Of a stretch of 64,000 nucleotides of DNA, positions 35,552 to 44,344 are shown piece by piece (the first letter of the stretch is position 1; each line of letters begins with the position of its first letter). The notes under the pieces were generated by a model. That model was given only the letters and a program-made list of their open reading frames with translations. It had not been told where the DNA came from and searched no databases. Position numbers and translations under genes: made by a program. This DNA is from Planctomycetaceae bacterium (GTDB lineage Bacteria > Planctomycetota > Planctomycetia > Planctomycetales > Planctomycetaceae): NCBI GenBank assembly GCA_018699955.1, contig JABISG010000100.1, positions 1 through 64,000 on the forward strand, in the 5' to 3' direction.

Positions 35552-37822
35552 ATGGCTGAGTCCCGTGCAGTTTGGGGAATCGATATCGGTCAGGCCGGCT
35601 TGAAGGCGGTCCGTTTACGGTATGCGGAAGCAGCAGGGCAAGTTCTTGCCGTCGCTTTCGATTACGTGCCGCATCCCAAGTTGCTCAGTCAGCCGGATGC
35701 CGTTCCCGAGGAGTTGATCCCGCAGGCGCTCGAGACGTTCCTGTCGCGGAACGACGTCAGCGGCGACGCGGTTGCCATCAGCGTTCCCGGTCAGTCGGCG
35801 CTCACACGGTTCATTCAACTGCCGCCAGTCGAAAGCGGCAAAGTTGCCGAGATTGTCAAATACGAAGCACGGCAACAAATTCCCTTTGCGCTGGAAGACG
35901 TCCACTGGGATTTTCAGGTGCTCGGTGGAGGCCAGGAAGAAAGCGGATACCTGTTGGGCGCAGAGGTTGGCCTGTTTGCCATGAAGCGCGAGCAGGTGGC
36001 GCAGTATCTCAAGCCGTTTCTCGATGCCAAGGTCGAAGTCGATCTCATTCAAATTGCCCCGCTGGCTTTGTACAGCCTGCTTTCCTACGACCAGTTGGGT
36101 CTGCGTCGCGAATCGAACTTTGAGGCCGCCGAGGCCTACAGCATCATCCTCGACATGGGGGCCGACAACACAACGTTGCTGGTTTCCAACGGCGAGAAGA
36201 TCTGGATTCGCAATCTGCCCATCGGGGGCAATCACTTCACGCGTGCGTTAACCAAAGAGATGAAGTTGACCTTCGCCAAGGCCGAGCATCTCAAATGCAA
36301 CGCGACAAAGTCAGACGATCCGCGAGCCGTCTTTCAGGCGCTGCGGCCTGTCTTCAACGATTACGTCGCCGAAATCCAGCGGTCGATCGGTTATTTCTCC
36401 AGCGTGAACCGCGAGGCGAAGATCGACAAAATCGTCGGTTGCGGCAACGGCTTCAAACTCGCCGGCCTGCAGAAGTTTCTGCAGCAGAACCTGCAATATC
36501 CGGTCGAACGAGTCGATTCGTTTCAGGCGGCCGTTGGCGACACCGTGTTGAACGCGCCGTTGTTCGAGGAAAACATTCTCAGCTTTGCCGTCCCTTACGG
36601 TTTGGCGCTTCAGCAACTGGGTCTGGCACCGGTTCACACAACGTTGTTGCCCCCGGAAATCGCCGTCGCCCGCAAAATTCGCAGCAAGAAGCCGTGGGCC
36701 GTGGCCGTCTCGGCTGCAGCGCTGCTGGTCTTTTCAATCTCAATGGGTATGAACGCCTTCGCGTTGAAGGTTGTCAAGAACCCAGAGATGGATGCGGCGA
36801 TTCAGGGGAACGAACAACTGAAAACGCAGGTGTCCGGCGATAAGAGCAAATACGACTCCGCGACCGGCACCTATCAGGAGACGATTGATAAGGGGAAGGC
36901 ACTGGTTCAGCCGCTGGAATCGCGCGGCTTCTGGCCCGATCTTTACCGGGCCATCGACGAGAGCGTTCCCCGCGAACAGGGCGACCTCGATCAGGTTCCC
37001 ATCAAGCTGCGCAAGCAGGTCGTCATCAATAGCATCACCGCCGAAAATGTCGATGACTTGTCGGAGTGGTATGGAAAACTGGAGACCTCGGCGCTGGATG
37101 AAATGAACGCGATGGACAAAGCCAAAGGCCCAGCAGGTGCGGGACTCGTCATTAACATCGAGGGAACGCATTACAATTCCGATCCGAAATTCCGCCAGCA
37201 GTTTATCCAACAGACTCTGCTCAAGAGTTTGCAGCAGTGGACCATGCAGCACGAAGGAACGCGGCGAGAGATTCCGATACGGTTGATGGGCATCACGCAT
37301 GCGACCGTCATTGCCGAATATACGCCAGTGCGAGTGATCTACGATCCGTCCGGGCAGTCAAACGGCCAAAATTATGGAGGAGGCGTCGGTGGCGGCGCAG
37401 GAATGCAGTACCCCGGTGGTGGCCCTGGTTACCCCGGTGGCGGAGGTGCGGGCGTTGTCGGTCCGGGAAGTGGACTTATCGGAGGTGCGACGCCGATGCC
37501 GGGTGTCGGTGGTCCGGGCGGTCCCGGCAGTGGCGTGACGAGCAGCCTGCCGGTCGGTCCTGGCGATTTGCCCGAACCGGAAAAGAAATCCGAGGCAGAG
37601 GAGATCAACAAGTTTGATTTCACCATCCAATTTGTCTGGCGACAGTTGCCGCAGGATCAAATGCAACTGTTCTACAGATTACACATGCTGTTCCAGCAAA
37701 AAGCGGATACAACGTTTGAATCCGCCAGGCAGACGATCACAGATCAGGTCTTCACCGATGACGACTTTAACGCATACGTTGAATTGCATCGGTCATCGGC
37801 GACAGACGCAGCAGCAGAATAG
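35552..37822 (+). CDS. pilM: PilM-like ATPase fused to a membrane (PilN-like) segment
   Basis: A 756-residue protein. Residues 1-370 are a PilM/actin-like ATPase: phosphate-1 GIDIGQAGLKAV, QIPFALEDVHWDF, phosphate-2 ILDMGADNTTLLV, and adenosine-site IVGCGNGFKLAGL. Unlike free PilM (about 350 residues) it continues into one transmembrane segment at about 381-403, a helical/extracytoplasmic region, a Gly/Pro-rich linker at about 608-675, and a folded tail. PilM normally binds the cytoplasmic tail of PilN; here the two look fused. The ATG follows AGGAGG by nine bases. It is the first gene of a three-gene operon of a type IV pilus/T2SS-like platform. Confidence 0.85.
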   Translation: MAESRAVWGIDIGQAGLKAVRLRYAEAAGQVLAVAFDYVPHPKLLSQPDAVPEELIPQALETFLSRNDVSGDAVAISVPGQSALTRFIQLPPVESGKVAEIVKYEARQQIPFALEDVHWDFQVLGGGQEESGYLLGAEVGLFAMKREQVAQYLKPFLDAKVEVDLIQIAPLALYSLLSYDQLGLRRESNFEAAEAYSIILDMGADNTTLLVSNGEKIWIRNLPIGGNHFTRALTKEMKLTFAKAEHLKCNATKSDDPRAVFQALRPVFNDYVAEIQRSIGYFSSVNREAKIDKIVGCGNGFKLAGLQKFLQQNLQYPVERVDSFQAAVGDTVLNAPLFEENILSFAVPYGLALQQLGLAPVHTTLLPPEIAVARKIRSKKPWAVAVSAAALLVFSISMGMNAFALKVVKNPEMDAAIQGNEQLKTQVSGDKSKYDSATGTYQETIDKGKALVQPLESRGFWPDLYRAIDESVPREQGDLDQVPIKLRKQVVINSITAENVDDLSEWYGKLETSALDEMNAMDKAKGPAGAGLVINIEGTHYNSDPKFRQQFIQQTLLKSLQQWTMQHEGTRREIPIRLMGITHATVIAEYTPVRVIYDPSGQSNGQNYGGGVGGGAGMQYPGGGPGYPGGGGAGVVGPGSGLIGGATPMPGVGGPGGPGSGVTSSLPVGPGDLPEPEKKSEAEEINKFDFTIQFVWRQLPQDQMQLFYRLHMLFQQKADTTFESARQTITDQVFTDDDFNAYVELHRSSATDAAAE

Positions 37823-37843
37823 TAAGACAGCAGAGTAGGATTG

Positions 37844-37865
37844 CCTCGCAATTCCCATTGCGAGG
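37844..37865 (+). other. Intra-operon hairpin after pilM
   Basis: CCTCGCAAT (37844-37852), loop TCCC, ATTGCGAGG (37857-37865): 9-bp perfect stem in the 88-base gap before the next gene, without a T-run. It may protect or attenuate the transcript. Confidence 0.5.
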
Positions 37866-37910
37866 GGCAAAGTCATTGAGAACATTCGGTCGGCAAGAAG
37901 GACGATAATT

Positions 37911-39770
37911 ATGGATAAGCTGCAACCCATTCTCGCTCAGAAATACTGGATTGTCTTTGCCGCGGCGATGATCGTGCCGACCACCGGTTGGTGGATTGCT
38001 GCCGGGGATGTCCAGGGTCAAACCGAAGAGGCAACAACGGCCGCCGAGGGTGCCTTCAGCAGCGTGCCGCCGAACAGTTCGCCAAATGCGACGTACGGCC
38101 AAGCGGTGGACACAGTCAACGAGACGCTGGAGAAGAACAACATCGAGTACAACAAGTACTTGTGGGACACGCAGCGCGCGGTGCAGGAGTGGCCGGCAAG
38201 CATTGACAAAGAGATGCAGCAGGTGACTTACAGGAGTGAAATTCTTATCGACCTTCGCCGGATTTACCGTCTCGAATATTTCGACCAACTGAAGGATATC
38301 CCCAAGATCGTCGAAGCGCCGAGTATCGCGAATCCCATCGGAAAAGTGAGATTCGACCTGAGTAGTTTTACACCGCAAATCGTCGAATCCGATTGGGGAA
38401 CATCGCCTCCCGATTCCAAGACGATGTGGGAGGTTCAGGAAGACCTGTGGTTGCTGCGTGCTTTGTTAGGTGCCGTGGCCGACACCAACCGTGGCTACGA
38501 CAACGTTCTGCAGGCTCCCGTCAAGGAAATCACCCTCATCGAATTGCGTGGCGGTACCGCGAAGTCAGCGACGGGCGGTGGATCGGGTGAGTCGGGCGGC
38601 ACGACGGGTATGCCTGGAGGTGGCGGCGAAATGTCGATGGCCGATATGCAGGGCATGGCCGGAGGGGGCGGCTTTGGAGAGAAAAGTGGAGGCATGGGGG
38701 GAAAGGGTGGCGGAGGTGCCAGCTTTGACCCAACGGACGTGTTTGGTTCCGATGACGACAAGAGCGGCGGTGCATCTTCTGGTCCCGATGCAGGGGGAGC
38801 AGGACCGGGTGCCGGTGCGGGCGGTGCCGGTGCGGGCGGAGCGTTTGCCGCGGGGATGATGAATGGCAGTGGGGCGAAGGGCAAAGCGAAACGTCGATAC
38901 ATTGACGACGAAGAGGGAGCGCCGTTTAAGACGCGCGGTTTCTATATGGAAGTGACCATGGATCACAGCAAACTGCCCGATTTGATGGTCCATCTTTCCA
39001 GTCTCGATTGGCCTGTGGAGATTGTTCGCGTGCAGCAGACAATTCTGAATCCGGATCAATTCGCTGTCGTCGCCGGTCGCACTCAGGGGGCGCGCGGACC
39101 AGGTGCGGGCGGCGCAATGGGAATGCGGGGCATGGGCGGACGCAACATGGAAATTCCCGGCGCAGGAGGCGGCGGTCGCCGGCAGTTCGGTAGCGGTGGT
39201 GGCCGGAATCCTGGAGCGAGAAGAAGTCCCATGGGAAATATTGGGCCGATGGGACCAATGGGAAGTATTGGGCCGATGGGGCCAATGGGTGCGATCGGCG
39301 CAGGAAATCGGGGCGGAGTCCAACAGGACAAAGCGGCTGTGTTCGAGCAGAATTTTTCGGCAGCCATGCAAAAGACGAGCCTCGTTCAGGTTGCCATTGC
39401 CGGAAAATTGACGTTGTTCCAACCGCCGGCAGTCGATGAGTCGGCCATCGCCGGGAACGATCCATCCGGCGCAACCACGACCGATCCGGCGACGACTCTG
39501 CCACCGACCGGTGACACGCAACCGGCCAACGGCGTCGGTACGGATCCGGAAACCAAGACAACCGAAGAACCCGCCGTGCCGGGGACATCACCGGACAACA
39601 CCCCAGCGAACGGCGCGCCGGTAGGAACACCGCCAGCAGGAACACCGCCGGCAGGAACACCTCCGACAAATGCGACACCATTACCCAATACCGAAGAAAA
39701 AGCAGCCCCCACGCCGGAAACGTCGCCAGCAAACGAGGCTGCAAAACCAGCAGCCACTCAGCCCGAATAG
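37911..39770 (+). CDS. Gly/Met-rich single-pass protein of the pilM operon (PilO-like position)
   Basis: A 619-residue protein without recognised family. One transmembrane segment at about 12-32 (YWIVFAAAMIVPTTGWWIAA) is followed by a helical part, a Gly-rich stretch (about 221-320), a short folded segment (FYMEVTMDHSKLPDLMVHLS, about 344-376) compatible with the ferredoxin-like fold of PilO/GspM, a Gly/Met-rich stretch with tandem MGPMGSIGPMGPMG (about 440-463), and a Pro/Thr-rich tail with GTPPAGTPPAGTPP. Position after pilM and topology suggest the PilO role; that is inference. The start ATG lies 88 bases after pilM. Confidence 0.65.
   Translation: MDKLQPILAQKYWIVFAAAMIVPTTGWWIAAGDVQGQTEEATTAAEGAFSSVPPNSSPNATYGQAVDTVNETLEKNNIEYNKYLWDTQRAVQEWPASIDKEMQQVTYRSEILIDLRRIYRLEYFDQLKDIPKIVEAPSIANPIGKVRFDLSSFTPQIVESDWGTSPPDSKTMWEVQEDLWLLRALLGAVADTNRGYDNVLQAPVKEITLIELRGGTAKSATGGGSGESGGTTGMPGGGGEMSMADMQGMAGGGGFGEKSGGMGGKGGGGASFDPTDVFGSDDDKSGGASSGPDAGGAGPGAGAGGAGAGGAFAAGMMNGSGAKGKAKRRYIDDEEGAPFKTRGFYMEVTMDHSKLPDLMVHLSSLDWPVEIVRVQQTILNPDQFAVVAGRTQGARGPGAGGAMGMRGMGGRNMEIPGAGGGGRRQFGSGGGRNPGARRSPMGNIGPMGPMGSIGPMGPMGAIGAGNRGGVQQDKAAVFEQNFSAAMQKTSLVQVAIAGKLTLFQPPAVDESAIAGNDPSGATTTDPATTLPPTGDTQPANGVGTDPETKTTEEPAVPGTSPDNTPANGAPVGTPPAGTPPAGTPPTNATPLPNTEEKAAPTPETSPANEAAKPAATQPE
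39230..39297 (+). repeat. Coding tandem repeat (MGPMG-IGPMG)
   Basis: Two adjacent near-identical units of about 33 bases, each coding for IGPMGPMG plus three residues, inside the Gly/Met-rich part of the second pilM-operon gene. Confidence 0.6.
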
Positions 39771-39777
39771 AGAGAAC

Positions 39778-39801
39778 CCGATTCGCGCTACGGCGAATCG
39801 G
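39778..39801 (+). other. Intra-operon hairpin before the third pilM-operon gene
   Basis: CCGATTCGC (39778-39786), six-base loop, GCGAATCGG (39793-39801): 9-bp perfect stem in the second gap of the operon, again without a T-run. Confidence 0.5.
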
Positions 39802-39873
39802 TTGATGGAAAACGAGAAGACCAGGGCCGGGTGCAAGAAACAGTTGACCGCACAAGTTCATACGGAGTGAGTT

Positions 39874-42063
39874 ATGAAAAATCTCATCGCGAAATTGAAG
39901 ACGGCAGACTACAAACAGGTGGCGATCGATCACGGCGAAAAGCTGGTCGCCGGACTGCTTGGACTGATGCTGCTATTCGCCCTGTTGACCACCAGTTGGT
40001 CGACGTACGAGAAAACACCGCAGGAACTCACCGATAAGGTCGATGGCGCGAAACAGGCCATCGCCGGCAAAACCTGGGCCGACTCGGAGGACGCCCAGAA
40101 GGGCCTCTATTCGGCCGCAGCAGGCTTGAAACAGGACCAGGTCTTGCAACTGCTGACCAGAGATCCCAATTTGCGTGCCACGCGAGTTGGTGAGGAAATA
40201 AACAAATACCGTTATCCGACTCCATTGTTCGAATCGACGATTCGATCATCAGAGCCAGCCAGTCAGCCTGAGTTGGTGGTCGCCGAATCGCTGATCGCAA
40301 CTCCCGGAAGGGCGTTGATCGCAAAGACCTCCGCCACACAAGGGGTACTGCCAAACGAAGAGACGAATCCCGCCGAAACACCGAGCCGCAGGAGAACGCT
40401 GAAAAGCGCCGGCGGCACCGCAGGGCCGGGAGCAGGGTATCCCGGCACAGCGGTTGGCGGGCCGCCGATGGGCTCGGGTGCCGCTCTTGGAATGGGTGCC
40501 GGAATGGAGCCTGGTATGGGTTACGGAATGGGTGGCGGAATGGGTGGCGGCGGAACCGAAGCGGACGCCGTTCGATTTGTGGCAGTGCGAGGAATTGTCC
40601 CGTTGTTGCGGCAGATTGAACGGGTCAAAGAGGCCCTGCATCTAACCCATCGCGAAGCGATGGCAATGGTCGATTACTGGGATTTCCATCTCGAACGACG
40701 GTCGCAGCCGGCCGGTGCAAAGGACGCCTGGGACGAGTGGGCACCAGTCGATATTCGTGCCGCCAAAGAAATGCTCCGCGACTCGGCTGGCTGGGATCCA
40801 CCGCTGATCGAACTTTCGCTCACCGATCCGGTTCTCACCATGTCGCTTCCATCGCGTGTGGTCTACAACTGGATGAAGGAAGAAGTCAGTCACCCCAAGC
40901 TGGACAATTACGTATTAAGCCCCAGCCAGCGCACCCGACAGATGGAGATTTACGAAAAGATCATCGAACGGCAGATGGAAGATGCCGGCGCTCTGAAAGA
41001 ACAGCAGAAGAAGGGGTTTTCGGACCTGCAAGGCGGAAGCCGGGATTTCGGCATGAATATGGGAATGGGAATGGGAATGGGACCGGGGATGGGGGGAGGC
41101 GGCATGCAGTCGCAACCAGCCCAGAGTCTGATCGGTGATATTGCTTCAAGCATGGACCGCGAAAACCCCGAAAAGGCGAAGCAGGAAATTATCGCTCAGG
41201 TTATGCGAAACCAAACTGCGGCCGGCCGACTGTTGCTGTTCCGCTATTTCGACTTCGACGTCAAACCGGGTACGGCTTACCAGTACCGGGTGCAGCTCGT
41301 GCTGGCCAACCCCAACTTTAATGCCCCGCAGCAGTCGGTTATCACTGCGGAAATCACCAAAGACCGATTCCTCACAACCCCCTTCAGCCAGCCGACAGCA
41401 GCGGTCTCGGTACCCGACGACGTCAACTACTACGTGACCAGAGTCGAAAACGCCAAGGGATCGAATCAGCCCAGCGCCACGTTCGACGTCTACCAATGGT
41501 CGACCGAGTATGGAACGACGATCAACAAGCAACTCAAGATTCTCTTCGGAGCGTTCGTCGGCAGTCGGACAGAAGCCGATGTTGTCGATCCAGCAGCAGG
41601 ACAATTCCTCGAAGACTACGAAGTCGATTTTAAGTCGCAAGATGTGCTGGTCGATATCTCAGTCAAACCCAGTTCGATTAAACCGAATGAGCACCCGGAT
41701 CTGAAACTGTCGAAGGACAAGCTGCGAACGGGACTTGGCGTTTCCGAACAGGCCCTGCTGGTCAACGCGGCAGGGAAACTCGTAGCGTTCGATCCAGTCT
41801 CCATGCTCGGTCCGTACGGAGTGACCAAGACGAATTATAAGTTGGAGCAAGAGGATTTCGAGCCGATCAAAAACGACGGCGCAGGCGCAGGCCCCGGTGA
41901 AGCCGGTTCGGATTTAACTGGGATCGGAGCACAGTATCAACAGGGAGCCGCAGGTGGCGCCCAGAAGAAGAAAAAGGGGCGTCGCGGCAGGAGTGGTGGC
42001 AATAGCCTGCGACGCCAAGGAGGTTATTCCTCCGGTATGATGATGCCGATGCCCGGCGGATGA
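39874..42063 (+). CDS. Third pilM-operon protein, single-pass, Gly/Met-rich
   Basis: A 729-residue protein without recognised family. A basic cytoplasmic start (MKNLIAKLKTADYKQ) is followed by a transmembrane segment at about 26-44, a mostly helical domain, a Gly/Met-rich linker at about 185-230 (GMGAGMEPGMGYGMGGGMGG), a helical domain, a second Gly/Met-rich linker at about 393-410, and a beta-rich region (TAYQYRVQLVLANPN, YYVTRVENAKG) resembling a fibronectin- or Ig-like fold. The C-terminus is Lys/Arg-rich (KKKKGRRGRSGG), then MMMPMPGG. It shares topology and linker composition with its operon partners. Confidence 0.65.
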   Translation: MKNLIAKLKTADYKQVAIDHGEKLVAGLLGLMLLFALLTTSWSTYEKTPQELTDKVDGAKQAIAGKTWADSEDAQKGLYSAAAGLKQDQVLQLLTRDPNLRATRVGEEINKYRYPTPLFESTIRSSEPASQPELVVAESLIATPGRALIAKTSATQGVLPNEETNPAETPSRRRTLKSAGGTAGPGAGYPGTAVGGPPMGSGAALGMGAGMEPGMGYGMGGGMGGGGTEADAVRFVAVRGIVPLLRQIERVKEALHLTHREAMAMVDYWDFHLERRSQPAGAKDAWDEWAPVDIRAAKEMLRDSAGWDPPLIELSLTDPVLTMSLPSRVVYNWMKEEVSHPKLDNYVLSPSQRTRQMEIYEKIIERQMEDAGALKEQQKKGFSDLQGGSRDFGMNMGMGMGMGPGMGGGGMQSQPAQSLIGDIASSMDRENPEKAKQEIIAQVMRNQTAAGRLLLFRYFDFDVKPGTAYQYRVQLVLANPNFNAPQQSVITAEITKDRFLTTPFSQPTAAVSVPDDVNYYVTRVENAKGSNQPSATFDVYQWSTEYGTTINKQLKILFGAFVGSRTEADVVDPAAGQFLEDYEVDFKSQDVLVDISVKPSSIKPNEHPDLKLSKDKLRTGLGVSEQALLVNAAGKLVAFDPVSMLGPYGVTKTNYKLEQEDFEPIKNDGAGAGPGEAGSDLTGIGAQYQQGAAGGAQKKKKGRRGRSGGNSLRRQGGYSSGMMMPMPGG

Positions 42064-42116
42064 TCGCCTGACGTCAACAATCCGACTCACTGACGCGTCT
42101 GCATCAGAACCAAATT

Positions 42117-42156
42117 GCCCCCGCTACGGTGTCACCGTAGCGGGGGCTTCTTCTTT
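42117..42156 (+). terminator. Strong terminator of the pilM operon, overlapping the folC end
   Basis: GCCCCCGCTACGGT (42117-42130), loop GTC, ACCGTAGCGGGGGC (42134-42147): a 14-bp perfect stem followed by TTCTTCTTT. Its right arm is inside the last codons of the convergent folC gene, so it may stop transcription from both sides. Confidence 0.85.
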
Positions 42157-43563
42157 GCGAATCGTCTCTCGCATTTCCGCAGCCAGAAAAAACGATCCGG
42201 TGATGCAGATCAGATCGTTTGCCGATGCCGACGACAACGCCATGTCCCACGCGGTTTGCGGGTCGGCGGCCAACAGGGCATTTCGACTGCATCGCTCCCG
42301 GACGATGGTCGCCAGTTGCTCGACGGGAACTCCGCGCGGATTGTTGGTATAGGCGGTCAAAATGATCGTCTCAAATCGGTGATGCAATTGCTCCAGCATT
42401 CCGCCAAAGTCCTTGTCGCGGGTCGCAGCAAATACCAGCACGCTCCGCTCGGCGGGGAATTCCGCTTCCAGTGTTTGGATCAACGCAGTCGCCGATGCCA
42501 CGTTGTGTGCGGCATCGACGAGGACCGTCGGATGGTCGCGAAGAACTTCGATTCGTAACGGCCACGAGATGCGGGTCAGACCGTTGCGAGCCGCATCCAT
42601 CGAAACAGAACGCCCGCGTTCGTCGAGCAGATCGATCACCGCGAGCGCGATCGCTGCGTTCTGTGCCTGATGTTCGCCCGCGAGCGGCAAATCCACCCCC
42701 GACCAGGTTCGCCACGGTGTCTGTATTTCCAACCGTTGTCCGCGACGTAAAACCGTTTCGGTTTCGCCGGCCGACATTTCTCCCGAGGGAATCTTGCGGC
42801 CCCTCAGTTCGATGTCACGCCCCAACTCGTACAGGGGAACATCGTGGGTCCGACAAACTTCGTGTACGACGGCACGCGCTTCCGGCGCGACGACGCCGCT
42901 AACGACTGGCACGTTCGGCTTAACGATTCCCGCCTTTTCACCGGCAATGCTGGCAAGTGTCGTTCCCAGCACGGCCGTGTGATCCAGGCTGATGTTGGTG
43001 ATCACCGTTACCAATGGCGAACAGAGGTTCGTCGCATCGAGCCGGCCACCCAACCCCACCTCGAGCACCACCACGTCCACCTGCCGGAGGGAAAAAAACA
43101 GCCAAGCCATCGCGGTTACGATTTCAAAGTACGTCGGCTGCATCCCTTCGGGCAATTGGTCCATCGCGGCAACCACTTCGAGAATTCGGTTGGTCACTTC
43201 GACCAGTTCCTGCTCCGATGGCGTCGCGCCGTCCACCCGCATTCGCTCTTCGAAATCGTGAATGTGAGGTGAAGTGAATAACCCGGTGCGGAAGCCGGCA
43301 GCCGACAGCATTTCCGACACCATCACCGCCGTCGATCCTTTTCCCTTTGTGCCGGCAATGTGGACAGCCGGAAGTTGCAGTTGTGGATCATCCAGCCGCT
43401 CCAGCAATTGCTGCATGCGGTCCAGCTTGAAGCAGCTGGCGGCGGCGCGGCTATGGGCCGTCCGCTCGTAATCGATACGGCTGAAGAGAAAGCTAAGAGC
43501 CTGCCCGCGGGTTTGGATCGGTCGCGGCATCGAAGGGCTTGTCCATCCTGAATTGCGTGTCAT
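42124..43563 (-). CDS. folC: Folylpolyglutamate synthase/dihydrofolate synthase
   Basis: A 479-residue FolC of the Mur-ligase fold, adding glutamate to folates. Landmarks are the P-loop HIAGTKGKGSTAVMVSE, LFTSPHIHDFEERM, EVGLGGRLDATN, the ISLDHTAVLG motif, GEHQAQNAAIALA and LVDAAHNVASA. The start is uncertain: neither the ATG at 43563 nor the one at 43530 (MPRPIQTRGQALSFL) has a clear ribosome site, and homologues begin close to the latter. It lies 31 bases after the DUF1080 gene, so it is the end of a possible three-gene unit. Its 3' end is shared with a terminator stem. Confidence 0.92.
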   Translation of the reverse strand: MTRNSGWTSPSMPRPIQTRGQALSFLFSRIDYERTAHSRAAASCFKLDRMQQLLERLDDPQLQLPAVHIAGTKGKGSTAVMVSEMLSAAGFRTGLFTSPHIHDFEERMRVDGATPSEQELVEVTNRILEVVAAMDQLPEGMQPTYFEIVTAMAWLFFSLRQVDVVVLEVGLGGRLDATNLCSPLVTVITNISLDHTAVLGTTLASIAGEKAGIVKPNVPVVSGVVAPEARAVVHEVCRTHDVPLYELGRDIELRGRKIPSGEMSAGETETVLRRGQRLEIQTPWRTWSGVDLPLAGEHQAQNAAIALAVIDLLDERGRSVSMDAARNGLTRISWPLRIEVLRDHPTVLVDAAHNVASATALIQTLEAEFPAERSVLVFAATRDKDFGGMLEQLHHRFETIILTAYTNNPRGVPVEQLATIVRERCSRNALLAADPQTAWDMALSSASANDLICITGSFFLAAEMRETIRKEEAPATVTP

Positions 43564-43594
43564 CGCCGTCGGTCTGGGGGTAACCGCCCGGTCG

Positions 43595-44233
43595 TTACTC
43601 ACTCAAGTCGCGAATTCGTATCTTGCGAAAGTCAATCCGCATCGCCGGCCCACTGTGTACCTGCAATGCAATAATTCCCGTGCGGGCAATCGAGTCGTCC
43701 GCTTCGGTGTAATCCACTGTCGTCTCGCCGTTGATTTTCAAAACAACACGAGGGCCGACGGCGCGAATCACGTAGCTGTTCCAGCCGTTCTTCTTGAAAA
43801 TCTTGTCCTGTTCCGCCGTCGGTTTCGCCAGGATCTTTCTGCGGCGATGTTCATCGTACAACGCGCCCCAGTAATTCTGGCCGATGTCAGCCTGATATCC
43901 AATGACGGCCGTCGATTTCGGCTCGCGTTTGGAGCGAAACTGAACGCCCGAGTTGCCCTTGCCATCGTGCAACCGAAATTCCAACCGCAATTCAAAGTCG
44001 CCGAATGTCTTCTCGGTCGTCAAAAACTGGTTCTGTTTGATTCCGGCCGAATCGCCGACGATCATACCGCCGTTCACTTTCCAGAGATCGAAATTCCCTT
44101 TCCAACCGCTGAAATCCTTGCCGTTGAAGATGGCGACAAACTCTGCCTTATCGCCTGCCATCACCGGCTGGGACGTACACATAAGACTGCCCCATGCCAC
44201 AAGCATCATCGCTGGAATAAGAGTAATACGCAT
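43595..44233 (-). CDS. DUF1080 (3-keto-disaccharide hydrolase-like) secreted protein
   Basis: A 212-residue exported DUF1080 protein with a concanavalin-like jelly-roll fold. Family landmarks are FVAIFNGKDFSGWKG, LWKVNGGMIVG, DFELRLEFRLHDGKGNSGVQ and the C-terminal IALQVHSGPAMRIDFRKIRI. Some members hydrolyse 3-keto-glycosides; activity here is not proven. The ATG at 44233 follows AAGAGG and opens a signal peptide cleaved after QPVMA. It lies 111 bases downstream of another DUF1080 gene on the same strand. Confidence 0.88.
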   Translation of the reverse strand: MRITLIPAMMLVAWGSLMCTSQPVMAGDKAEFVAIFNGKDFSGWKGNFDLWKVNGGMIVGDSAGIKQNQFLTTEKTFGDFELRLEFRLHDGKGNSGVQFRSKREPKSTAVIGYQADIGQNYWGALYDEHRRRKILAKPTAEQDKIFKKNGWNSYVIRAVGPRVVLKINGETTVDYTEADDSIARTGIIALQVHSGPAMRIDFRKIRIRDLSE

Positions 44234-44344
44234 TGTTGCCTCTTGGAATTGTGTTCGCGTCCGACAGGCCAACCGGCAAATCAATTGTATCGCCACATCC
44301 GGCCCAGCGAAACGTGTACGACACGGAGGCCAGGGCGGGCAAAC

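Noticed and set aside
38565..39933. Long minus-strand frames opposite the Gly-rich pilM-operon gene
   Set aside because: Pro/Ala/His-rich products are the reverse reading of GGN codons; no ribosome sites. The plus-strand gene has a membrane segment and consistent operon spacing.
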